Positions 1-5,537 of a stretch of DNA of 7,113 nt are shown here, one piece after another. Under the pieces are notes generated by a model. It was not told the DNA's origin, ran no database searches, and was given only the letters and a program-made list of their open reading frames with translations. The DNA is from JAXDLK01 sp034666665 (GTDB lineage: Bacteria > Desulfobacterota > Binatia > JACPRU01). Location: NCBI GenBank assembly GCA_034666665.1, contig JAXDLK010000271.1:1-7113 (forward strand), read 5' to 3'. The stretch's first letter is position 1, and each line of letters opens with the position of its first letter. Position numbers and translations under genes: made by a program.

Positions 1-582
1 CTGCTGCTTCTGCAGGACGGTTCCCTCCGCGCCGACGCCCCACTGGAACACGTAGGGATTCGGCGACCGGTACGTGACGACGACCGTGTTCACGTCGCGC
101 GCCGTCACGCTCTGCACGTTGTCGCAGCGACCCAGCGTCGTCGCCGCGGTCGCGGGGTCGCACTGGTACTGGTGGGTGAAGACCACGTCGTCCGCTGAGA
201 ACGGCGTGCCGTCGGACCACCGCACACCCTGACGGAGCTTCCAGGTCACGCTCGTGAAGTCCTTCGCGATCCCGCCGTTGGCGACGGTCGGGATTTCGGC
301 GGCGAGACCGTTCGCGATCGGCTGGCCGTCCTTGCCGAGCGAGGCGAGCGGCTCCAGTACCAGGCGAGCCGCATCACTGTCCTTCGGCCCCGTGGCTTGG
401 TGCGTGTTGAGGGTCGAAGGCGCTTGCCAGTACAGGATCCTGAGCTCGCCACCCGCGCCCCGCCGCGTTGCGAGCGCGCCTGACGCGCTCGGAGTGACGC
501 TGCGAGCGGCGTCCCCGGGTGGCGGAACGCATCCGGCGAGCGCGACCAGCGACAGGGTCGCGAGCGCCAGGACGCGATGCAT
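1..582 (-). CDS. ABC transporter substrate-binding lipoprotein, family 5 (peptide type), N-terminal part
   Basis: Extracytoplasmic binding protein of an oligopeptide/dipeptide-type ABC importer (SBP_bac_5 family). It captures solute outside the membrane and hands it to permeases that are not in this window. The 194 visible residues begin with a short hydrophobic signal and a lipobox (L15-A16-G17-C18), so C18 should be lipidated. A low-complexity Pro/Ser/Ala linker follows. The mature domain starts near residue 46 with ELRILYWQAP, and the family signature lies at about 114-138: a WKLRxGVxWSDG stretch, then PFSADDVVF. C141 and C153 could form a disulfide. The ATG overlaps the stop of the upstream deacylase gene as TGATG, which fixes the start and implies coupling. 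A weak purine-rich stretch lies at 592-600. The gene is cut by the window edge; family members are usually 500-600 residues. Family assignment is firm, but substrate is unknown and could be peptides, opines or other small molecules. Confidence 0.93.
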   Translation of the reverse strand, partial: MHRVLALATLSLVALAGCVPPPGDAARSVTPSASGALATRRGAGGELRILYWQAPSTLNTHQATGPKDSDAARLVLEPLASLGKDGQPIANGLAAEIPTVANGGIAKDFTSVTWKLRQGVRWSDGTPFSADDVVFTHQYQCDPATAATTLGRCDNVQSVTARDVNTVVVTYRSPNPYVFQWGVGAEGTVLQKQQ

Positions 583-1547
583 CAGAGCGCGCCTATCCCT
601 ATGAGCAGGCCGCCCTTCTTTATGGCGGGGCTGGTCACGATGAACAGGACGACGCCGCCAACGGGAGCAGTCAGCGCCGCCAGCGGGTCCCCGACGAGGT
701 CGGTGAGGTCGCCGACAAGGTCGCGCGGCTTCACCACCTGATCGACCCGCACATGTGAGTGGAAGATCCCCTCGACCGGCGAGCGCAGCCATTCGAAGCT
801 CTTCACCACGGTCGGCGGGTCGACGCGGCCGGGGCGACCGCTGATCGCGCCGATGGTGCGGAGGATGTTCGTGACCCCGGTGACGTGGCGCGTGACGTCC
901 TCCTCGATGAGCTGACCGCGGCCGCCGGACTCGGCCAGCATCGCCGCGACTCCGTTGAGCGCCGCTACGGCCATGAGCGTGCCCGGCCGCTCGCCCGTCG
1001 GCGCGCTCTTCACGGCCCATCGGGCGCCGTAGGCGTTCGCCATCGCTTCGATCCGGCCGTTCAGCGCTCCGTTGTCGGTCTCGCGGTAGATGACGAACGG
1101 AACGAGATCTTCGATGAGATCCCCGGCATGCAGGTCGATCGCGTTATCGCATTTGGTGATGATCTCGGTGAGCAGGCGGTGCGCAAAGCGCTCGCCCCAC
1201 GTCCCGTCCGGCTTTCCCGGAAAGAGACGGTTCAGGTTGTCGTTGTCCTCCGGATTCACGTAGATGCTGCGCTCGTAGAAGCCGGGCCGGTTGAGGAGCG
1301 GAAGGATGATGATCGTCCCGCGAACGGCGTCGGGCGAGATTGCTCGACCGAGCCGTATGGCCGCCTCTATCCCGGTGTACTCGGCGGCGTGAATGCCCGC
1401 CGTGATCAGCACCGTTGGGCCGGCCATAAGACCGGCGATGGCGATGTACGGCCACTGATATTTCTCTAGTCCCTCATCACCCTCGAACGTAAAGCTGCCG
1501 GTCGCACGTTCCCCCGCCGGTGGGATCTCGATCGGCCCGATTTTCAC
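582..1547 (-). CDS. Succinylglutamate desuccinylase/aspartoacylase (AstE/AspA) family zinc deacylase
   Basis: Cytoplasmic zinc hydrolase of the M14-like AstE/AspA family, which cleaves N-acyl amino acids or related amides. The 321 residues contain the expected parts in order. H53 and E56 in GIHAAEYTG are the first two zinc ligands. N104 and R107 lie in NLNRLFPG, the substrate-binding motif. H140 in DLHAGD is the third zinc ligand, and E206 in AESGG fits the catalytic glutamate. A C-terminal beta-barrel domain (about 250-321) carries the usual 'sandwich' pattern with APVGGVV near 294-300. Length is normal. The start is GTG, supported by a good Shine-Dalgarno (1553-1558) and a 4-base GTGA overlap with the oxidoreductase stop. 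Its own stop overlaps the binding-protein start. Its place between an oxidoreductase and a peptide-type binding protein suggests it deacylates an imported compound. The exact substrate (N-acetyl, N-succinyl or peptide-like) is not readable, so I give no symbol. Confidence 0.92.
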   Translation of the reverse strand: MKIGPIEIPPAGERATGSFTFEGDEGLEKYQWPYIAIAGLMAGPTVLITAGIHAAEYTGIEAAIRLGRAISPDAVRGTIIILPLLNRPGFYERSIYVNPEDNDNLNRLFPGKPDGTWGERFAHRLLTEIITKCDNAIDLHAGDLIEDLVPFVIYRETDNGALNGRIEAMANAYGARWAVKSAPTGERPGTLMAVAALNGVAAMLAESGGRGQLIEEDVTRHVTGVTNILRTIGAISGRPGRVDPPTVVKSFEWLRSPVEGIFHSHVRVDQVVKPRDLVGDLTDLVGDPLAALTAPVGGVVLFIVTSPAIKKGGLLIGIGAL

Positions 1548-2803
1548 AGTGACTCCCTGAACGCTTCCATGTCCACCGCCTTACCGCTTGTTCGTGACTC
1601 TTCCGCCGCGAAAGCCATGAGGTGACTCGCGACCGCCTCACGAGCTGAGGTGAGAACGCCAGCGCGATCGCCCTGGATCGCGCCGACGAACGCACGCATG
1701 AGTCCGTCGTCGCCGCCACCGTGTCCGCCGACGCCGCGGGGTCTCGCGACCCGCTCCGACGCGCCGGTCCGGTGATCGTGAATGTCCATCTCGCCCCGGC
1801 TCTCGTTGGCGAGGAGCGTCGCGCGCGTGCCGTCGATGCGGATCGTACGGCCTTCGACGTGGGACGAGCCCTGCATCGTCATGCTGACCGAGAGGCCTCC
1901 CGCGAATCGCATGAGGACGACCTGGTGGTCAACGACGTCGTTGTCCGAGCGGTACACGCATCGACCATACGGCCCTGTCTCGAGGGCCCGCATCACGCCC
2001 TCCGGCGTCCGGTCGAGCGTGATCGCGGCGACCGCGAAGCTGTCGGGGTTCTGACGAAGGCGCTCGAGGTACACGCGCGGCGCGAAGTACGGGCATGCGT
2101 CGGCGATCGGACACCCGTCGGTGCAGCGGCCCGGGATCTCGGGACCGACGGCGTCGCGCGTGAAGTGCGTGAGAGAACCCGACGACGAAAGCCACTCGCA
2201 ACGACCGAAGATCCATACGAGCAGATCGAGGTCGTGGCAGCACTTCGTGAGGATCATCGGACCGGCGCGGCCACTGTTTCCCCAGTTCCCACGGACGTAG
2301 CTGTGCGCGAAGTGCCAGTACTCGAGGTTTTCGCGCCAGTCGACGGAGACGATCCCGCCGAGGCGGCCCGAGACGATGATCTCGCGCAGCGCGATGAAGA
2401 ACGGTGCGTACCGGAGCACATGGGCGATCTGGAGCAGCCGGCCCTTCGCCTCAGCCGCGGCCGCGATCTCGAGGCACTCGCCCGGTGTTATCGCGATCGG
2501 CTTCTCGAGGAGCATCTCGTACCCGGCCTCCAGTAGGGCGAGCGTGCTCGCCCGGTGGGTGGATTCGAGCGTCGCGTTGATCAGCGCCGGCGCGAGGGGC
2601 GGCCGATTCGCAAGCTCCTCCCATGTACGGAACTGGCGCTCCGCGGGGATGCCGTGGGCGTTCGCGAACCGCGCGCGACGCGCGTCGTCGGGTTCGACGA
2701 CGGCGACGAATCGCGCCGCGTCGGGATTCCTCTGGGCGAACGCGCCGTAGGCGAGATACCCACGATTGCCCGCCCCGACCATCACAAGCTCGACCGGCCG
2801 CAT
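1544..2803 (-). CDS. Gfo/Idh/MocA family oxidoreductase with a cysteine triad
   Basis: NAD(P)-dependent dehydrogenase of the Gfo/Idh/MocA superfamily, soluble and cytoplasmic, typically acting on sugars, inositols or amino-sugar derivatives. The N-terminal Rossmann fold has the GAGNRG dinucleotide loop (10-15). The superfamily EKP motif is at 100-102. The KCCHDLDLL stretch (187-195) supplies H190 and D191 at the usual catalytic position. The C-terminal alpha/beta domain includes GRCVYRSDNDVVDHQ (280-294) and HGGGDDGLMRAF (361-372), motifs I associate with one subgroup of this superfamily. A cysteine triad C227-x3-C231-x5-C237 interrupts the substrate domain. At 419 residues it is on the long side of the usual 330-430. 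The ATG has no visible Shine-Dalgarno and is preceded by a UUCG hairpin or TAnnnT box. It lies 24 bases after the stop of the small exported-protein gene, and its own stop overlaps the deacylase GTG. Reaction is inferred from family only. Confidence 0.93.
   Translation of the reverse strand: MRPVELVMVGAGNRGYLAYGAFAQRNPDAARFVAVVEPDDARRARFANAHGIPAERQFRTWEELANRPPLAPALINATLESTHRASTLALLEAGYEMLLEKPIAITPGECLEIAAAAEAKGRLLQIAHVLRYAPFFIALREIIVSGRLGGIVSVDWRENLEYWHFAHSYVRGNWGNSGRAGPMILTKCCHDLDLLVWIFGRCEWLSSSGSLTHFTRDAVGPEIPGRCTDGCPIADACPYFAPRVYLERLRQNPDSFAVAAITLDRTPEGVMRALETGPYGRCVYRSDNDVVDHQVVLMRFAGGLSVSMTMQGSSHVEGRTIRIDGTRATLLANESRGEMDIHDHRTGASERVARPRGVGGHGGGDDGLMRAFVGAIQGDRAGVLTSAREAVASHLMAFAAEESRTSGKAVDMEAFRESL
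1553..1558 (-). promoter_or_regulatory. Ribosome binding site that fixes the GTG start of the deacylase
   Basis: On the minus strand this reads AGGGAG, five bases before the GTG at 1547. It is the clearest Shine-Dalgarno in the left-hand cluster and sits inside the last codons of the oxidoreductase gene. It supports the GTG start and suggests that the deacylase can recruit ribosomes itself as well as by coupling. Confidence 0.7.
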
Positions 2804-2816
2804 AGCCCGAAGGCTA
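2803..2816 (-). promoter_or_regulatory. UUCG-loop hairpin or TAnnnT box abutting the oxidoreductase start
   Basis: On the minus strand the sequence TAGCC-TTCG-GGCTA forms a perfect 5-bp stem closed by C-G around a UUCG tetraloop, a very stable RNA loop. Its last base is the A of the ATG, so folding would partly occlude the start codon. The same bases contain TAGCCT (2811-2816), a TAnnnT -10-like box seven bases before the ATG, the spacing seen for leaderless genes. No good -35 hexamer is visible at about 17 bases upstream. The sequence is seen directly; either role is inferred. Confidence 0.35.
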
Positions 2817-2827
2817 GCGGGTGCGAC

Positions 2828-3265
2828 TCACTCGACCTTCGCGATGGTCTCGCCGTCCTCCGAAAGCGTCATCACGTACCACACGTCCTTCGCCCCGTGG
2901 CGCAAAACGAACACGAACTGGGTCTGGCCCACGGATCCGAGGTACCGAACGCTGGTGCAGTTGAGCTCGTTGTCGCGCATCCGCTGGAACTGCGCGTCGA
3001 GGTCTTCCTCGGTCACGCCGAGCGCCGGGTCGGTGCGTTTGACGAGGTACGCGGAGTCAGCCGCGCACAGCGCGCCGGCGTACTGATTCACCCACGCTGG
3101 AGCGGCGCTGCCTCGCCCGTGCCGCAGATCGGCGATCTCGCCGCGCATCTGGGCCATGTCCTCTCTGAACGTGAAGAGCGCACCCATCGAGTCCTTGAGC
3201 GGCCCTGGTCCGCTTGCCCCGGTGAGCAAGACCAGCGCGAGGACGGCGGGGATGACGAGCTTCAT
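2828..3265 (-). CDS. Small exported protein of unknown function
   Basis: I do not recognise this 145-residue protein. From the chosen ATG it begins with a short hydrophobic segment (LVIPAVLALVLLTGASG, residues 3-19) that looks like a signal peptide or single membrane anchor. There is no lipobox cysteine. The rest is soluble and polar, with a helical stretch near 24-50, C67 and C103 that could pair outside the cell, and a beta-rich end (107-144) where hydrophobic and polar residues alternate. An in-frame start at 3331 would add 22 residues ahead of the hydrophobic segment and run into the divergent ATPase gene, so I prefer 3265. A weak AAGG lies close upstream. The gene is first in the minus-strand cluster and 24 bases before the oxidoreductase, so it may share its transcript, but its composition offers no functional link. 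Confidence 0.72.
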   Translation of the reverse strand: MKLVIPAVLALVLLTGASGPGPLKDSMGALFTFREDMAQMRGEIADLRHGRGSAAPAWVNQYAGALCAADSAYLVKRTDPALGVTEEDLDAQFQRMRDNELNCTSVRYLGSVGQTQFVFVLRHGAKDVWYVMTLSEDGETIAKVE

Positions 3266-3294
3266 GGCCTTGGCGGCCCACAAGGGCACGCCGT

Positions 3295-3921
3295 GTGCCA
3301 GAGAGTCCACGTAGCATCCGAGCCATCGCAACAGCGCTTCGCCTCGAGGATCTGGTCGCGAATCGCACGATGTCGACCGACATCGCCGCGACGCTGCGCG
3401 ATATCGCTCGCCGTCGGCGTTCGTTGATCGTCGTCGCGGTTCCGCGCCTCGCCGGTAAGAGCACCGTCCTTCGCGCGATCCTTGCCGAGCGCCCGCCCTC
3501 TTCGCCGGTGCTGACGATCGCGGAGGACGGCAACGATATAGACGAGCTCATCAAGAAAAGCTCCGGCGGCTATCTCGTCATCCCGGAGATCACAAAGAGC
3601 GCGGCCATGCCCGGGTATATCTGGGGCGCCGACGTGCGAAGGATCTTCGCGGCGGCGAAGGACGATGTCTTCTCGCTCGCCGCGACGCTCCATGCCGAGG
3701 GACCGGACGACGCGTTCGCTCAGATCTGCGGCGGCTGCGGCGTCCCGGACGAAGACGCCTCGAAGATCTCCTTCGCCGTGGCGCTGCGCTCTCTCGGCCG
3801 TTGGGAAGAGCCGACACGCCGCGTCGTTCAGTCGGTTCACGCGATCGAGGGCGTCCGAGACGGGAAGCCACGTGCGCGGCTTCTCCATCAATGGGACGAG
3901 CAGCACGACCGCTTCATCTAG
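3295..3921 (+). CDS. Reduced PilT/GspE/CpaF-like secretion-type P-loop ATPase
   Basis: A 208-residue protein that appears to be a cut-down core of the type II/IV secretion and pilus ATPase family (T2SSE). Seen in order: LRDIARRRRSLIVVAVPRL (35-52), where PilT has the lead-in to its P-loop; a degenerate Walker A ending in GKST (54-57); VLTIAED (72-78), resembling the Asp box TIEDP; GYLVIPEI (92-99), in the place of Walker B; LAATLHAEGPDDAFAQI (128-144), resembling the His box STLHT; and a VirB11/CpaF-like tail with a short strand and turn (about 158-195). It lacks the N-terminal domain, and the segment between the Asp box and Walker B is much shorter than in PilT. The start is GTG with AAGGG seven bases upstream (3283-3287) and a LRLEDL stretch (15-20) like PilT; an ATG at 3370 is the alternative. 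It lies 6 bases before the MFS gene, so the two are probably co-transcribed. Family placement is by motif reading only. Confidence 0.72.
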   Translation: MPESPRSIRAIATALRLEDLVANRTMSTDIAATLRDIARRRRSLIVVAVPRLAGKSTVLRAILAERPPSSPVLTIAEDGNDIDELIKKSSGGYLVIPEITKSAAMPGYIWGADVRRIFAAAKDDVFSLAATLHAEGPDDAFAQICGGCGVPDEDASKISFAVALRSLGRWEEPTRRVVQSVHAIEGVRDGKPRARLLHQWDEQHDRFI

Positions 3922-3927
3922 ACACCC

Positions 3928-5178
3928 GTGATCGACGTCTCCCCGCTCCGCGAGTCGCGCTCGTTCCGCCTGCTGTGGTTTGGGCAGCTCGTGTCGCTCT
4001 CGGGTACGCAGCTCCGTCTGGTGGCCATCCCCTACCAGATCTACCTGATCACCGGCTCCTCGCTGGACGTCGGTCTCATCGGTCTCTTCCAGGCGGTCCC
4101 GCTCATTTCACTGGGCCTCTTCGGTGGCGTCCTCGCGGATCGCTTCAACCGGAGGCGCCTGCTGCTCCTGACCCAGTTCGGTCTGGCGCTCTCGTCCGCG
4201 GCACTCGCGATCGGAACGCAGTTCGGAGTCGCCGGCGTGCCCTTCCTGTACGGGATGACCGCCATCGGCGCGGCCTTCTCCGCGATCGACGGCCCCGCCC
4301 GTGGATCGCTCACACCAAGCCTCGTACGACGGGATCAGCTCCCCGCGGCCATCACGCTCAATCAGGTCCTCTTCCAGACCGCCGCGATCGCCGGGCCCGC
4401 ATTCGCGGGCCTGATCATCCTGAGCTTCGGGGTTGCCGGCGCGTACTGGATCGACGTCGTCTCCTTCGCCGTCGCCATTGGTGCGGTCGCGGCGATGCGC
4501 ATCCCACCCGCGCCGCCGCGCGTGCACGCGCCGGTGATGCGCGCGCTCGTCGAAGGCCTCCACTACCTCCGGATGAACCGCATCCTCTTCTCGACCTTCA
4601 TCCTCGACTTCCTGGCGACGTTCTTCGGATCACCGCGCGCGCTCTTTCCGTACTACGCGGACCGCGTGTTCGCCGTCGGGCCGCAGGGTCTCGGTCTCCT
4701 GTTCGCCGCGCCGGGCATCGGCTCGCTCATCGCCGCGCTGACAGCCGGATGGATCCCTCGCGTCCGCCGCCAAGGCGTCGCCGTACTCGTGTCTGTGGCA
4801 GCGTGGGGCCTCGCGATCGTCGGGTTCGGGTTCATGCGCGAAGGTCTTTTCGTTCCGGCTCTGGTGTTCGTCGCGCTCGCGCAGGCGGCGGACACGGTGA
4901 GCGCGATCTTCCGCCACACGATTCTCTTGACCCTGGTCCCCGACGAGCTCCGCGGCCGGCTCACCTCGATCGGGCAGATGTTCTTTCTCGGCGGGCCGTA
5001 CCTGGGGCAGGTCGAGTCCGGCGTCGTCGCGGACGTGATCTCACCGGAGTTCGCCGTGATATCGGGAGGAGTCGCCACGATCGCGAGCGTTGGCCTCGTC
5101 GCGCTGTGGGCGCCGGAGCTCGTCTCCTATCGTGCTCCGGCGCCCAGCGCTAAAGAGACTTCTAGCCGCGACGCATGA
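3928..5178 (+). CDS. MFS transporter, MFS_3/EntS-like efflux family
   Basis: Integral membrane transporter of the major facilitator superfamily, in the group that includes the enterobactin exporter EntS and macrolide-type efflux proteins. Its 416 residues are the usual length, with hydrophobic segments spaced as for about 12 helices. Motif A between helices 2 and 3 is clear: GGVLADRFNRRR (66-77). The family's helix 4-5 region follows, with DGPARGSL (121-128), a stretch ending DQLPAA (136-141), and LNQ (144-146). The C-terminal half repeats a motif-A-like PDELRGR (338-344) before GPYLGQ. The end is a short polar tail. The GTG start is chosen because it follows the ATPase stop by 6 bases and begins right before the conserved LRESRSFRLLWFGQ segment; no Shine-Dalgarno is seen. 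Its last 17 bases overlap a convergent gene. Proton-driven drug or metabolite export is likely from the family; the substrate is unknown. Confidence 0.93.
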   Translation: MIDVSPLRESRSFRLLWFGQLVSLSGTQLRLVAIPYQIYLITGSSLDVGLIGLFQAVPLISLGLFGGVLADRFNRRRLLLLTQFGLALSSAALAIGTQFGVAGVPFLYGMTAIGAAFSAIDGPARGSLTPSLVRRDQLPAAITLNQVLFQTAAIAGPAFAGLIILSFGVAGAYWIDVVSFAVAIGAVAAMRIPPAPPRVHAPVMRALVEGLHYLRMNRILFSTFILDFLATFFGSPRALFPYYADRVFAVGPQGLGLLFAAPGIGSLIAALTAGWIPRVRRQGVAVLVSVAAWGLAIVGFGFMREGLFVPALVFVALAQAADTVSAIFRHTILLTLVPDELRGRLTSIGQMFFLGGPYLGQVESGVVADVISPEFAVISGGVATIASVGLVALWAPELVSYRAPAPSAKETSSRDA

Positions 5179-5413
5179 GTGCGCGAAGGTTTGCGATCGC
5201 GAGGAAGCCGAACGCTGCGGCGGCGGCGATGCCGACCAGCAGAACAGCGCTTCCGGTTGTGAGCCAGTCGCCCGTGCGATCTGTCCCAAATCGTCCCGCC
5301 GCGACGCCGGCGGTCGCTATCGCCGTCGAGTAGTACGCGAGCGCGAGCCCGAAGATCGCGAAGCCAACAAACGCCATGGCTTTCGGCCAAGAGGGGTTCT
5401 TCATGGGCTGCAT
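5162..5413 (-). CDS. Small two-helix membrane protein of unknown function
   Basis: An 83-residue protein with two clear membrane segments at about 12-37 and 51-75, joined by a short polar loop (RFGTDRTGD), and ending in a basic MRRG tail. The basic tail and loop are compatible with either topology. No enzyme motif is visible. Codons are GC-rich at the third position like those of neighbouring genes, and the coherent two-helix pattern argues that the frame is real. Two ATGs are possible (5413 and, three codons in, 5404); neither has a clear Shine-Dalgarno. The stop lies inside the end of the MFS gene, so the two genes converge and overlap by 17 bases. It is divergent from the M20 peptidase, with 124 bases between the two starts. 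I do not recognise the family. Confidence 0.65.
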   Translation of the reverse strand: MQPMKNPSWPKAMAFVGFAIFGLALAYYSTAIATAGVAAGRFGTDRTGDWLTTGSAVLLVGIAAAAAFGFLAIANLRALMRRG

Positions 5414-5496
5414 TCAATTTGGGCGGCGGGTTTCGGTCAATGTCGCCCGGGTACCAAGTGCAGCCGCAACGGAATCGATCCTCCCGCCCTGGGCTT

Positions 5497-5527
5497 TTGC
5501 ACGCCTGTCTGGCGGCCGGAGTACGCT
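5497..5527 (+). promoter_or_regulatory. Candidate promoter for the M20 peptidase gene
   Basis: TTGCAC (5497-5502) resembles a -35 box, and TACGCT (5522-5527) fits a TAnnnT -10 box after a 19-base spacer. Transcription would begin only a few bases before the ATG at 5538, giving an almost leaderless message, in line with the lack of a well-placed Shine-Dalgarno (a GGAG at 5518-5521 is too far away). Both boxes are weak matches, and the spacer is long. Confidence 0.25.
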
Positions 5528-5537
5528 GCGTTTCTCC

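Noticed and set aside
759..1469. Long plus-strand frame opposite the deacylase
   Set aside because: Antisense shadow caused by GC-rich codons. The minus frame has all zinc ligands and flanking coupled starts.
1721..2536. Long plus-strand frame opposite the oxidoreductase
   Set aside because: Antisense shadow of a well-supported Gfo/Idh/MocA gene. Its translation is low-complexity, full of Arg, Asp and Ala, with no motif.
3266..3369. Divergent promoters between the exported protein and ATPase genes
   Set aside because: TTGGCG and TAGCAT are present on the plus strand, but their spacing (36 bases) does not suit a bacterial promoter.
3262..3906. 214-codon minus-strand frame opposite the ATPase
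   Set aside because: No recognisable motif, and it would conflict with the exported-protein start. The plus frame shows the ordered secretion-ATPase boxes.
3801..5153. A 450-codon plus-strand open frame overlapping the ATPase end and the MFS gene
   Set aside because: It is a frame-shifted shadow: its protein is extremely rich in arginine and proline with no membrane or domain pattern, whereas the overlapping frame gives a textbook MFS transporter.
5376..5537. N-terminal extension of the M20 gene from an upstream ATG
   Set aside because: The extra 54 residues do not resemble the family and overlap the start of the divergent membrane-protein gene. The ATG at 5538 lies just before the usual M20 N-terminus.
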